In this document: positions 1 through 8,943 of the stretch, one piece after another
Numbering within the stretch: the first letter of the stretch is position 1
Layout of the letters: every line of letters begins with the position of its first letter
NCBI GenBank assembly: GCA_013112555.1
Contig: JABFGK010000002.1
Location: 434,001 to 498,000, forward strand
Source of the DNA: Planctomycetota bacterium
GTDB taxonomy: Bacteria > Planctomycetota > Phycisphaerae > Phycisphaerales > UBA5793
Reading direction: 5' to 3'
Length of the DNA: 64,000 nucleotides
The notes under the pieces: generated by a model
Databases searched by the model: none
What the model was told of the DNA's origin: nothing
Seen by the model: only the letters and a program-made list of their open reading frames with translations
Position numbers and translations under genes: made by a program

Positions 1-484
1 CCGGGGACCTGGCAGTACGGGCGACCTGCGCAGCCACCCGAACCGAGCCGGGCATCCAGTAAGGCACGACCGGGACGGTGCCGAGATGGACCTCTGCTTC
101 CGGGTGCAGCCCCTCGGGCACAGGGAGTCCCGAGCAGGCCCAGGCAACTGAATATGGGCTGTGGGCGTGGATGATGGCCCCGACATCGCTCCGACCACGG
201 TAGATTGCCAGGTGCATCTTCGATTCGCTGCTGGGAACTCGCCCCCTGCAGTTTGAGCCGCGAGGGTCGGTCATATCAAGTGACATCACACACAGATCAC
301 TCGGCTCGATTCGCCCCTTGCGTACGCCGGATGGGGTGATCATAACGCGATCCGCATCGCGCGAGCACCTGGCCGGCAGGCGCACCGAGATGTTCCCATC
401 TGTGCCTGCAAAGTGGCCGCGCGCATCCAGATAGTGCCCGGTGTCACAGAGTGCGTGCCCGAGAATGTCGAAGCGGTCAACCAT
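1..484 (-). CDS. Class II aldolase/adducin-family protein (partial, cut by window edge)
   Basis: Reading the minus strand from an ATG at 484 gives an uninterrupted frame of 161 codons to the window edge, so the C-terminus is missing. The protein carries the marks of class II aldolases of the L-fuculose-phosphate/rhamnulose-phosphate aldolase type: the GNISVR phosphate-binding segment (about residue 30), MITPSGVRKG (about 50), the SSESKMHLAIYR segment with the catalytic Glu, and HAHS with two metal-binding histidines (about 105-108). A third expected His lies beyond the edge or in the EVHLG stretch. These enzymes cleave or form phosphorylated ketoses using Zn2+. The substrate cannot be told from sequence. 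The start lies 59 bp downstream of the O-antigen ligase stop, so the two may be co-transcribed. Confidence 0.85.
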   Translation of the reverse strand, partial: MVDRFDILGHALCDTGHYLDARGHFAGTDGNISVRLPARCSRDADRVMITPSGVRKGRIEPSDLCVMSLDMTDPRGSNCRGRVPSSESKMHLAIYRGRSDVGAIIHAHSPYSVAWACSGLPVPEGLHPEAEVHLGTVPVVPYWMPGSVRVAAQVARTARSP

Positions 485-543
485 CGGATCCGACTTCCCT
501 TCCTCACTCGGGGATTCGTGTTGGCGATCCCTGCTTTGAGCGC

Positions 544-1908
544 TCAGTCATCCGTCGGGCGCAGTGCCAGGCACGCGACGAACATCAGAATACTGGTTCC
601 CGGCGCGCTGAGATTCTGACAGTCCAGCAGATACGAGACAGCCAGACCCACCACGATCGCAGGCAGCGCTATGTAGTATGATTGCCCTGCCGGCACCCTC
701 ATGCATGTCACCGATCTGAGAAACAGCCTCAACCAGAACGCGAACCACAGGCCCAATCCGACCACACCAGTGGTCACAGCCGTGTACAGGACGGCACTGT
801 GCGGGTGCTCCAGCACCGGGCGAGGATTCTGGCGCAGGGTCCCATCCGTCTTGTCTTCATCGGGCGGCGAAACGGGGATTGACCGGGCGACTTCCACGGC
901 GGTTTGACGGTATGAGCCCAGGCCATGCCCGATCATCGGGCGATGCCGGAACAGGTCCCAACTCAATCGAATCTGGAAGAGGCGAGCCCCGGTGTCCGAG
1001 CGATAGTCACCGTCGACCCAGGCTGCGCTGATTTCGGTTCGGGCAGCATCAAACCGCTGCAGCACCGAATCGCGCTTGGCAATGACCACAATCATGATCG
1101 AGATCGCGGGCACCAGCAGGACGCCCCCGATCGATGCGATGGCCCGGCGGCCGGCTGTTCCGCTGATGATCGGCACGGCTGCACTGGACAGCAGTGTCAA
1201 CGGCCAGGCAACGGCTGCGGCAATCCATGAGGCCCGACTGCCGGCCAGGATCAGGCCGGTGACGCACGCTGCCAATACCACGAGCCCTGCGATTCGAGCC
1301 CGCCACGATCGGCCGTGACAGAGCCAGACGATCCCAAAGCAGCCGACGACCATTTGCACCACGGTCGTGCTGCTCGGGTGGACAAAGCCGGGGTACCGAT
1401 TCGGCACGCCCGGGTCATACCAGCCGAACTCGAGCCCGGATGCCTGGGCTACTTGTGCGCCGGCAGCGATCACGGCTGACAGGCACACGCCGGCGGTCAG
1501 CCAGAGTCGCCCCCGTTTGTGCAGGATCGGCCAGGCTGCCAGCAGAAAGGGAATGTGCAGCCGGAAGATGTTGAGTTCGTCCAGCCCCTGCGGCACATCG
1601 ACCGACCAGAACAGACTCAGTGTGCTGAAAAGGAGGATCAGGAACAGCAGCCGGAACAGCCAACTTCGAAACAGTTGCCCATAGGTTGGATTCGTCGCCC
1701 ACACACGCAGGATGGCATAAGCAGCCCCGGCGGCCGTCATGAAGGCGGCTGGGAATGTCCCCAGGATGATCGAGACGCCCCAGAGCCCTGCGAGATACAC
1801 ATGAACCTGATCGCCGATCCGATCGCGCACCCGTGCGTGGCCGAAGGGATCAATGTCCGGCGAAGGAGCATCCTGATAACTGGACCAGAGGGGCATGGGT
1901 GTCGTCAC
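544..1908 (-). CDS. O-antigen ligase family membrane protein
   Basis: A 454-residue hydrophobic protein with about ten predicted membrane spans separated by short loops. Near residue 325 it has a large extracytoplasmic loop containing a Wzy_C-like motif, RPMIGHGLGSYRQ, followed by HPHSAVLYTAVTTGVVGLG. The pattern of a G-x-G motif then an H-x-H-S/N motif is typical of WaaL-type O-antigen ligases and Wzy polymerases, which transfer or polymerise lipid-linked glycans at the periplasmic face of the inner membrane. The GTG at 1908 opens the frame; an ATG four codons later (1896) is an equally plausible start and neither has a strong ribosome-binding site. It could be a polymerase rather than a ligase, since the family does not separate on sequence alone. 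Confidence 0.8.
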   Translation of the reverse strand: MTTPMPLWSSYQDAPSPDIDPFGHARVRDRIGDQVHVYLAGLWGVSIILGTFPAAFMTAAGAAYAILRVWATNPTYGQLFRSWLFRLLFLILLFSTLSLFWSVDVPQGLDELNIFRLHIPFLLAAWPILHKRGRLWLTAGVCLSAVIAAGAQVAQASGLEFGWYDPGVPNRYPGFVHPSSTTVVQMVVGCFGIVWLCHGRSWRARIAGLVVLAACVTGLILAGSRASWIAAAVAWPLTLLSSAAVPIISGTAGRRAIASIGGVLLVPAISIMIVVIAKRDSVLQRFDAARTEISAAWVDGDYRSDTGARLFQIRLSWDLFRHRPMIGHGLGSYRQTAVEVARSIPVSPPDEDKTDGTLRQNPRPVLEHPHSAVLYTAVTTGVVGLGLWFAFWLRLFLRSVTCMRVPAGQSYYIALPAIVVGLAVSYLLDCQNLSAPGTSILMFVACLALRPTDD

Positions 1909-2016
1909 TCACTCGAAGTCGGCCGTTACGCAGGAGCGGTGCTGATACGGCCCGTCCCGTTCGACCATGATATGGGCCTGTGCTGCCAGCCAACAAAGAA
2001 CACGCAGGAAGCCGGC

Positions 2017-3054
2017 TCAACCTTTCGCCAGTTCCTCCCAGACGGCGCCGAGCGCTCGCGGCAGAACCTGCCCAAAGCCATAGGCTTCGTACCCGGGCAG
2101 TTTCATTTGCGTGATCGCGGCCCGCGACTTGCCCTCAGCCCGGGCTGCCGTGACGAGATTCCGTATCGCATCGAAGTAGTCTGCCTGATCCTGCAGGCCA
2201 TCTTTCGCTGTGATCTCGCCGTGGCCGGGGATCACGACCGTTTCCGAATCACAATGCGTGATGACGGCCTTGACCGACGTCTGCCAGCCGACTGAGTTCG
2301 AACCGCCGGGTGGGTCGAAGTATGGGTGGAGTTTGTAAAACAGCAGGTCGCCGGTGTGGATCACGTTGTGCTGCGGAAAGTGGACGTAGACATCGTTGTC
2401 CGTGTGGCCGGCCCCCTCATGGCGCAGCACGACTTTCAAGTCGCCCAGCGTCAGTTCGAGTTCGTTGTCCTCCATCAGTTGGTCCGGCAGGAAGTCATCA
2501 ACGGTCGCATCATCGGCCCACTTGGCATACCGCTGGTATTCCTCGGCCAGGTCCGCCGGTGGGTCGCCCGCCTCGGCCGAGCGGCGGCCGGCCTCCACGT
2601 ACAGGTTGTAGTTATCCTCGATGCGGGGCTTGATCGCCTGGTGCCCGATCAGATGCAGGTCACTGTTGAAGGCGTGATTCCCCCCTGCATGGTCCGGGTG
2701 GTGGTGGGTATTGATCACATGGGTGAGCCGGACCTGGCACTGATCCTCGATTTCACGCCGCAGCGTGTACCCGAGGTGGCTGAGTTTGCAGTCGATGAGC
2801 AAACCATACGGCTTGAGGCCGGCCGTCGGGGTCCGGTACTTCGCGACGAGGCAGTTGCCCCCCTCGCCGAAGACGGCTGTGATCGTGTCGTTGATCGGCT
2901 TGAACTCGAAATGAGGTGTGCTGAATCCTGCGGCCCAGCCGAGTGCCGGGGTACTCCACGGCATCGCCACCAGCGCCACCGCGCCAGTGGTGTACTGTAA
3001 AAAACGGCGTCGATCGATCATTCGGCCGGATACTGGCACACTCATCGCTTCCAT
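2017..3054 (-). CDS. Metallo-beta-lactamase-fold hydrolase with Tat signal
   Basis: 345 residues. The N-terminus has a twin-arginine-like signal (IDRRRFLQ, then a hydrophobic stretch VALVAMP), so the protein is probably exported folded. The MBL-fold metal motif NTHHHPDHAGG is at about residue 115, and later metal ligands appear in GHTDNDVYV (about 218), HTGDLLF and VIPGHGE (about 275). This complement fits a binuclear zinc hydrolase of the glyoxalase II/SoxH-like branch; the substrate is unknown. The ATG at 3054 has GGAG about 12 bases upstream; internal ATGs at 3045 and 3021 are alternatives, the last placing the RR motif right at the N-terminus. The gene is transcribed divergently from the oxidoreductase at 3286. 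Confidence 0.85.
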   Translation of the reverse strand: MEAMSVPVSGRMIDRRRFLQYTTGAVALVAMPWSTPALGWAAGFSTPHFEFKPINDTITAVFGEGGNCLVAKYRTPTAGLKPYGLLIDCKLSHLGYTLRREIEDQCQVRLTHVINTHHHPDHAGGNHAFNSDLHLIGHQAIKPRIEDNYNLYVEAGRRSAEAGDPPADLAEEYQRYAKWADDATVDDFLPDQLMEDNELELTLGDLKVVLRHEGAGHTDNDVYVHFPQHNVIHTGDLLFYKLHPYFDPPGGSNSVGWQTSVKAVITHCDSETVVIPGHGEITAKDGLQDQADYFDAIRNLVTAARAEGKSRAAITQMKLPGYEAYGFGQVLPRALGAVWEELAKG

Positions 3055-3285
3055 TTCAAATACTCCGAAACAAGCCGGTTGTGCCGATCAAGAGACATGG
3101 GGCAGGTGTCTCGCCCGCCGAACGTGCGATGGGATCGGCCGGATCTCGCGTGGCAGCCAAACCACCCTCTGGTGGATACCCTCAATGGTACGGCAACCGG
3201 CGACGATGGGTTTGTTGGACGCACGCCCGGTTTGCCAAACGAATCACTCGGACAGACGGATCGGCAAGAACAGGAGTGTGGACGG

Positions 3286-4512
3286 ATGGCTGGCAAATCC
3301 AGGAAAAACGAAGTACTCAACGTGGCCCTGATCGGAACCCAGTTCATGGGACGGGCCCATTCCAACGCCTGGCTCAACGTGACGCGGTTCTTCAATCTGA
3401 AACGCCCGGTCTCCATGCACACGGCCTGCGGCCTGCCGGTCGACAAGCCCGAGGCCTTTGCCGCCAAGTGGGGCTGGGGTCAGGGCGTCCCGAACTACAA
3501 GCGCGATGTCGTGGCCAACCCGGACATCGAACTGGTCGATATTGCCACGCCGAACCACGTCCATGCCGAGATCGCCATCGCTGCCCTCGAAGCCGGCAAG
3601 CACGTGTCATGCGAAAAACCGCTGGCCGGCACACTGGCCGACGCGAAGCAGATGGTCGAGGCTGCCAAAAAAGCGAAGCGGCGTAAGCAGCACACGTTTG
3701 TCTGGTTCAACTACCGCCGCGTCCCGGCCATCGGACTGGCGCATCAACTCGTGACCTCCGGCAAACTCGGGCGCATCTACCACGTCCGCGCTGCCTATCT
3801 CCAGGAATGGGGCGGGCCCGATACCCCGCTCGTCTGGCGGTTTGACAGGAAGGTGGCCGGCTCGGGGGCCCACGGCGACCTGAACGCCCACATCATCGAC
3901 ATGGCCCGTTTCATCACCGGCGACGAAGTCACCGAAGTCGTCGGTTCGGTGGAGGAGACGTTCATCAAGCAGCGCGTGATCCCGGAGGAATACGGGGCTG
4001 AGATCAAGGGGAAAGCCGGTCGCAAAGGAACGAAGAAGCGGATGGGCCGTTCGACGGTCGATGACCTTGTTATCTTCCTGGCCCGCTTCAAGGGTGGGGC
4101 TGTGGCGAGTTTCGAGGCTTCGCGGTTGTCCACCGGTAACAAGAACCGCAACATGATCGAGATCAACGGGGAACATGGATCGATCAGGTTCGACTTCGAA
4201 CGGATGAACGAACTCGATTATTATGATGCCAACGCACCGGCAGCCGTCCGAGGCTGGACGAACATCATGTGTACCGACGGCACGGTCCATCCCTATGTCG
4301 CCAACTGGTGGCCCGATGCGCACGTGATCGGGTACGAACACACGTTCGTCAACCAGGCTTCTGATATTGTGAATATCCTGGCATCACCGAGCGTCAAGCC
4401 GGTGGTCCCGATCGCCGATTTCGCCGACGCCTACAAGACCCAGTGTGTCCTCGAAGCCGCGATCGTGTCGGCCCGGGAGCGCAGGCCGGTGAAGGTGAGG
4501 GAGATTACGTAA
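3286..4512 (+). CDS. Gfo/Idh/MocA family NAD(P)-dependent oxidoreductase
   Basis: 408 residues from the ATG at 3286, which is preceded by CAGGAG at a proper distance; the open frame extends upstream without protein-like sequence. The N-terminal Rossmann segment VALIGTQFMGRAH is a variant of the GxGxxG dinucleotide loop, DIATPNHVHAEIAIAAL follows, and the family signature EKPLAG is at about residue 110. GSGAHGDLNAHIIDMARF (about 200) carries the D-x-x-x-H active-site pattern. Members oxidise or reduce sugars, inositols and related polyols; the substrate is not predictable here. The same family is very expanded in Planctomycetota. A decayed second copy of its C-terminus lies about 230 bp downstream. 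Confidence 0.88.
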   Translation: MAGKSRKNEVLNVALIGTQFMGRAHSNAWLNVTRFFNLKRPVSMHTACGLPVDKPEAFAAKWGWGQGVPNYKRDVVANPDIELVDIATPNHVHAEIAIAALEAGKHVSCEKPLAGTLADAKQMVEAAKKAKRRKQHTFVWFNYRRVPAIGLAHQLVTSGKLGRIYHVRAAYLQEWGGPDTPLVWRFDRKVAGSGAHGDLNAHIIDMARFITGDEVTEVVGSVEETFIKQRVIPEEYGAEIKGKAGRKGTKKRMGRSTVDDLVIFLARFKGGAVASFEASRLSTGNKNRNMIEINGEHGSIRFDFERMNELDYYDANAPAAVRGWTNIMCTDGTVHPYVANWWPDAHVIGYEHTFVNQASDIVNILASPSVKPVVPIADFADAYKTQCVLEAAIVSARERRPVKVREIT

Positions 4513-4572
4513 ACGCGTAGGGTGGCGCTGAGCGAAGCGAAGGCCACCGGCAAGTATGCACGGAACCACGTG

Positions 4573-4603
4573 TAGGGGCACGCTGCGGCGTGCCCCTCTT
4601 CTT
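4573..4603. repeat. Intergenic palindromic repeat (TAGGGGCACG type)
   Basis: A hairpin with arms GGGGCACG and CGTGCCCC followed by TCTTCTT. The same element, with a changed loop, occurs at 22961-22990, so this is a dispersed intergenic repeat rather than a terminator of the preceding gene. Upstream of it (about 4518-4550) is another inverted repeat, GGTGGC...GCCACC, around a GAGCGAAGCGAAG core. Confidence 0.7.
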
Positions 4604-4676
4604 CGCCTGAAGTGCGCATGTATGTAGCCCGACGTTCAGTCCCGACAGCGAGTCTTGCCGAAACGAGCAACACCCG

Positions 4677-4745
4677 CGCGCCATCGAGGCCGCAACCGTG
4701 TCAGCGCGAGAGTAGAGGCAAGTGAAGGCGGGAGAAGTGGAGTAC
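4677..4745 (+). pseudogene. Relic of the C-terminus of a second Gfo/Idh/MocA oxidoreductase
   Basis: Read in the frame of 4677, this stretch encodes RAIEAATVSARE, a TAG stop, then RQVKAGE. This matches the very end of the intact oxidoreductase (VLEAAIVSARERRPVKVREI at about 4448-4508) at both DNA and protein level, with an in-frame stop in the middle. It appears to be what remains of a tandem second oxidoreductase gene whose body was lost. The accessory two-gene cassette starts only about 20 bp further on. The similarity was found by eye; the part upstream of 4677 is not recognisable. Confidence 0.6.
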
Positions 4746-4764
4746 ACGGTGATAGTATACTCCA

Positions 4765-5478
4765 ATGCCTCAGCCATCTGACATATCGCACGACTCCCAT
4801 GCCCTCCAACAGGCTATATCCTTCGACGGAGCGATTTGGACTAAGCAGCGGAGTGAACTCCGCAAGTGGTTCGAGGATCGTGCGCCTACATTGACTGATG
4901 CTTACACTGGCTGTGTGCTACTCCTATATATGCCGGCGTTCCCGGCACGTGTTCATTTTATCTGCCATGCTGTGCGCGACATTTATGTCAAATTGCCGGC
5001 CTCCCTGGGTATACCTCAAATCAAGCGGCCGGCAGAAGTGTTTCCTGAAATGGTAAAGGCGTTCAGTGTTCGCTGGCACAAGTATCCGCCAAAGACAATC
5101 AACAGTTCAAGTGAGGATACGCTGTTCGCTTTCGCTGATCCCCTTTATAGGTATGCGAAAAAGATGGTCGACACAAGTGATAGCATGAAGCGCGTCTCGG
5201 TTGGCACCCAGCTGGCCAGCGCGCTATTTCAATGCCACGATCGAGGCACAAGCGAATTCATACCCAAATGGGTTGTAGACTCCTTTGATCGTGAGTACAA
5301 ATTCTTCGTTAAACGAGCTCACCTCGTACCTGATGTGGAAAAGCTGCCCAGCCATGATGGTCTTGTAGAACACTTTCAGGCGTTCGAACGCACATTTCAC
5401 TCACTCACATGTTCGTATTTCGAGGGGAAGGAGGAAGTAGATGCCATCCTACGACGCACCAACACAACCAGACATTGA
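4765..5478 (+). CDS. Uncharacterised protein, first gene of a two-gene accessory cassette
   Basis: 237 residues with no recognised family. The protein is mixed alpha/beta with an amphipathic central segment, LLLYMPAFPARVHFICHAVRDI (about residues 52-73, quoted only as positions and core ARVHFICHAVR). It contains an R-x5-H pattern, which by itself is only weakly reminiscent of HEPN ribonucleases. It overlaps the next gene by 38 bp, so the pair is almost certainly translationally coupled. Base composition is visibly more A+T-rich than the flanking oxidoreductase and AsmA-like genes, which suggests horizontal acquisition. A TATACT hexamer (4756-4761) sits immediately before the ATG. If it is a -10 box, the transcript would be leaderless or the true start lies further in. 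Confidence 0.7.
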   Translation: MPQPSDISHDSHALQQAISFDGAIWTKQRSELRKWFEDRAPTLTDAYTGCVLLLYMPAFPARVHFICHAVRDIYVKLPASLGIPQIKRPAEVFPEMVKAFSVRWHKYPPKTINSSSEDTLFAFADPLYRYAKKMVDTSDSMKRVSVGTQLASALFQCHDRGTSEFIPKWVVDSFDREYKFFVKRAHLVPDVEKLPSHDGLVEHFQAFERTFHSLTCSYFEGKEEVDAILRRTNTTRH

Positions 5479-8350
5479 CAATATTCTGCAGCGCATGCAC
5501 TCTCCCGAGTTTGCAGCCTACTTTCTTTCCCGCCTGGAGAACCCGGAGTGGATTGAGCCGCTGCAGAAGGCTGGGATTTTTTCAGAGCCACCAAAGGCGG
5601 TATACACTGATAGCGGAGCGATCTACTTCCCGCACTGGCCAGTTATGCCATTTTTGATAAGAATGGCTACAAAGGCCCCTGCGAAAGTTGCGATGATTCT
5701 GTCGACAATCCAAACTGAGAACCCGCTTGTGATTATTGATGTGTTCAGAGCATCACAGCAACTGCCGTCAAGTATGGCTGAGGAACTTGTTCCGGTCTTG
5801 GAACAGCACCTGTCTGGATTGAACAACACGATTGTTGCGAATGAAGCTAGCCAGCTGTGTGTCAAACTAGCAAAAGATGGCAAGACGGAGGCTGCACTAT
5901 CCCTTGCAGATCCTTTGTTTCAACCGGTCGTAGATGAGTCGACTGGCCGGAGAAGAGGGCCTAGTGGTCAGGATTGTGTCGAGTACTTGCAAGAAATCGC
6001 TCCGGCGCTGTCAGAGCACGCGGCCACGTCTTTTGCGAAACGACTCTGCCAATGGCTGAAACTCTGGATTGAAGTCGAGCGACGGACTGACGACTTGGAC
6101 AGTGATGACTTCTCGCACATCTGGCGTCCTGCCATTGAGGATCATCCAGAGAATCGAGACTATGAAACGGCCGGAGTTATTGTCGGGATTCTGCGAGACT
6201 GTTTGGTAAAGGCTATTGAGGGCGACACAGTAAGCCTGCAGGAGGCACTCGGCATTCTTGCTGAGTACCAGTACTTGATCTACAAGCGGCTACATATTCA
6301 CCTGGTCAACGTATTTGCTGACAGCGACCAGGCCATAGCAAAGCAGACAATGTTGAACAAGGAGTTGTTCGACAATTACAGATACAAGCATGAATACGCA
6401 ATGCTCGTCGGCAGTCGCTTTGAGCTGCTCAACCCCGATGAGCAGAGCAAGTGGTTCTCGTGGGTCGCTGGTGGCCCGGACTTGACGCGATTCCACGAGC
6501 GATTCGTGGAGTGGAATGAGAGAGAGCCTACTGATGTTGATCGAGCGAACAGAATCGAGCATTGGCAGTTGGAGAAACTGCATTGGGTTCGAGATCACCT
6601 GATCGGCGATCGGAAAGCCGAGTACGACCGACTGGTTGAGGACTATGGTGAGCCCGAACTGGCAGACTTAAACGTACGCTTCAGTTCAGGCTGGGCGGGC
6701 GAGCGCGACAGAAGCCCGTTTACGGTTGACGAACTAACCGCCATGTCATTTGAGGCGGCCGTTGCCACCGTGTCAGAGTGGCAGCTGTCAGACAAGTCCT
6801 TTGAATCACCCACGATCGAAGGGTTGGCCACCGTATTCGGCCAATATCTGGAAACCGATCCTGAGCAGTTCTCGAAAAAGGCCGTCCTGCTGAAGGATCG
6901 TCCGCCCACATTTGTTCACTGCTTTGTAAAGCAGATGCTAACAAGCGCTGGATCAGGACGGGATATAGACGTCAGCGCTGTCCTTGACCTAAGCGAGTGG
7001 ATTCTTGATCAACCAATGGCGGCGGGCGAGGAGGAGCTGGATGAGGATGGTGATCCAGGAGTTGGATGGGGCTGGATCCGCGATGAAGTGTCCCGCTTTG
7101 TAGAAGAGGTCTGCAAGGCAGACAGCAGAAACGTACCACGTTACCCGGTAGACGCTCTCAGAGAACATATCTGGGCGGTTATTGAACGCCTGCGCGAGGT
7201 GGCCGACCCTGATGAAGGCTCAGGCATTACTCCGGACGCCGACAAACTCGACCCTCGCATGCGTGACTATCTGGACGTTGCAATCAACTGTTCGCGTGGG
7301 AAGGCCTTTCAGGCAGCGATTGAGTACGCGCGATGGGTGGCATTGCATCTTGTGGCAGATTTAGAGGACAAGGATAATGTGCCCGGAGGCCTCGATTCAA
7401 TCGCGGAGGCCAAGGCCTTGTTGGAGGACGCAATCAAACCCGATAATCGCAGTGTTGCAGTCATGGCGATCATTGGTTCGCGAATCAACCTACTATCGTG
7501 GATTGACACACATTGGTTGAACGAGCACGCCAATGAAATCTTTGATATGGCGGGACTTGACAGGCAGCCGGAGGATGTGACAGGCTGGGCAGCATGGAAT
7601 GCGTTTATCGATTGGGTGCGTCCACGGGGCGCATACTATGAGCTACTGGGCGAACAGTACGAGTGTGCCGTGGAGCACACGGTTGGAGTCGAACTGCCGG
7701 AAAAAGTGTACTCACATCCACTGCAGCGTCTAGCAGAGCATCTGATGTGCCTGACCGGATGGGGCGTCCTTGACCCCGAGACTGATGACAGTCTGGTCCG
7801 GCGATTCCTCCAAACAACGCACCCGAAAATCCGGCGATTCGCGCTCAGTTTTGTGGGACAGTGGTTGCGAGGTGCTGAGAAGCTGCCGGATGGTATGGTT
7901 GACCGATATCAGAAGTTGTGGGACGTGTACTGGCCTGAATTTGGTGAGGAGGATGCTAAGGCCGCGACAAACGAACACTTGTTTGGGAACTGGGTGTGGT
8001 GCGGGCACTTCCCACGTGGGTGGGTATTGGAACGGCTTGACCAGTTCACTGAAGTCAAACCGGATGTGCGGCCTGACCATGGAGTCATCAAGGAACTGGG
8101 CAAGGTCGCCAGGATGAAGCTCGGCAAAGACCACACTGAAAGATTGGTCCGCATTCTGAGCCGCATTGTCAAGGGAGACAAGGAGGGATGGCACGTTCGG
8201 TCGTGGGTTGAACAGGCGAGGCTAATCCTCGATCTTGGCATGAGGGCCGGTGGCCCCGCTCGTGAAACGTCAGAGAGCGTGATCGATACGCTTGGTCGTC
8301 GTGGGTATCTCGAATTCGGTGAGTTGCTCAAGAATGATCCGGCTGAATGA
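5441..8350 (+). CDS. Large alpha-helical protein, second gene of accessory cassette (possible defence protein)
   Basis: 969 residues, soluble, almost entirely helical, with no Walker A, nuclease or protease motif that I can find. A strong AAGGAGG lies about 10 bases before the ATG at 5441. The C-terminal half (from about residue 500) reads like irregular helical repeats. A segment near residue 608 (DYLDVAINCSRGKAFQAA, followed by IEYARWV) resembles, from memory, the helical sensor regions at the C-termini of STAND defence proteins (Avs) and DUF4020-like proteins. Here such a region stands without the usual ATPase or effector domain. The gene overlaps the 237-residue gene upstream, shares its lower G+C, and is followed by a repeat-rich region. 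The defence assignment is inference only; the gene itself is clear. Confidence 0.8.
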   Translation: MPSYDAPTQPDIDNILQRMHSPEFAAYFLSRLENPEWIEPLQKAGIFSEPPKAVYTDSGAIYFPHWPVMPFLIRMATKAPAKVAMILSTIQTENPLVIIDVFRASQQLPSSMAEELVPVLEQHLSGLNNTIVANEASQLCVKLAKDGKTEAALSLADPLFQPVVDESTGRRRGPSGQDCVEYLQEIAPALSEHAATSFAKRLCQWLKLWIEVERRTDDLDSDDFSHIWRPAIEDHPENRDYETAGVIVGILRDCLVKAIEGDTVSLQEALGILAEYQYLIYKRLHIHLVNVFADSDQAIAKQTMLNKELFDNYRYKHEYAMLVGSRFELLNPDEQSKWFSWVAGGPDLTRFHERFVEWNEREPTDVDRANRIEHWQLEKLHWVRDHLIGDRKAEYDRLVEDYGEPELADLNVRFSSGWAGERDRSPFTVDELTAMSFEAAVATVSEWQLSDKSFESPTIEGLATVFGQYLETDPEQFSKKAVLLKDRPPTFVHCFVKQMLTSAGSGRDIDVSAVLDLSEWILDQPMAAGEEELDEDGDPGVGWGWIRDEVSRFVEEVCKADSRNVPRYPVDALREHIWAVIERLREVADPDEGSGITPDADKLDPRMRDYLDVAINCSRGKAFQAAIEYARWVALHLVADLEDKDNVPGGLDSIAEAKALLEDAIKPDNRSVAVMAIIGSRINLLSWIDTHWLNEHANEIFDMAGLDRQPEDVTGWAAWNAFIDWVRPRGAYYELLGEQYECAVEHTVGVELPEKVYSHPLQRLAEHLMCLTGWGVLDPETDDSLVRRFLQTTHPKIRRFALSFVGQWLRGAEKLPDGMVDRYQKLWDVYWPEFGEEDAKAATNEHLFGNWVWCGHFPRGWVLERLDQFTEVKPDVRPDHGVIKELGKVARMKLGKDHTERLVRILSRIVKGDKEGWHVRSWVEQARLILDLGMRAGGPARETSESVIDTLGRRGYLEFGELLKNDPAE

Positions 8351-8943
8351 CGGCGGCGGTAGGTGTTCGTCCGCCCGCCGGGCGGCGGGGGAAGACGGGG
8401 GGTGGGTCACTCATACCCGGTGGCTGAAGCCACCGGCTACGATCGTGCGCCCTGACGGGCGAAGACGCATTGCGGCCACCGGCCGGGTGCCCCGGGTTAC
8501 CCCGAGCGAAGCGAGGGAGAACCCGGGAGCCTGTGTCCATCATTAACTCAGTCGTGTGAATGCAAATCGGCCCATTTCCACGGGTTCTGCTCCGTCGTCT
8601 GCCGACGACTCCGCGTAACCCGTGCCACCCACACCCCCCTCTACCCGGCCCCACGTGTATTCACGTGGGGCTAATCGTTGCGCGCATCATGCATATGGCA
8701 GGGACCGAGGAAGCGGAAGGCCCTCGCCCCCCCGGGCCCCTCTCCCGCGGTGAGAGGGGAGTACGGAACCCGCTTACTGACGTGCGCGGCTCGTCGGACA
8801 ATCACGGGCGAGACGCCCGTGCCAGTTCGGAACCCGCTCCCTCACGGTCGCGGCTCGTCGAGCCTCCCCTCACCCTCCGCCTCTTCTCTCCTACTCTCCT
8901 TTCTCCTGCTCTCCTCACTGTTTCCCCCCTACCATTGTCTACC
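8351..8943. repeat. Repeat-rich intergenic region with several REP-like families
   Basis: No gene is evident in these 593 bases. They hold a series of short palindromes: GGTGGCTGAAGCCACCGG (about 8421-8438); a CGGGTTACCCC...GAGAACCCG unit (about 8492-8526); CCCCACGTGTATTCACGTGGGG (about 8650-8671); and a unit running from AACCCGCTTACTGACGTG to GCGGCTCGTCGG (8767-8797). Next come ACGGGCGAGACGCCCGT (8804-8820) and a second AACCCGCTCCCTCACGG unit (8831-8860). A polypyrimidine tract rich in TCTCC (about 8862-8940) runs up to the AsmA-like gene. The 8767 unit recurs inverted at 22991-23021, and the 8804 unit is the same palindrome that flanks the transposase inside valS. An open frame runs through the region into the next gene but its sequence is only translated repeats. 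Confidence 0.75.

Noticed and set aside
4756-4761. TATACT as the promoter of the accessory cassette
   Set aside because: It is only three bases from the proposed ATG and lacks a recognisable -35 box, so it is mentioned under the gene but not claimed as a site.
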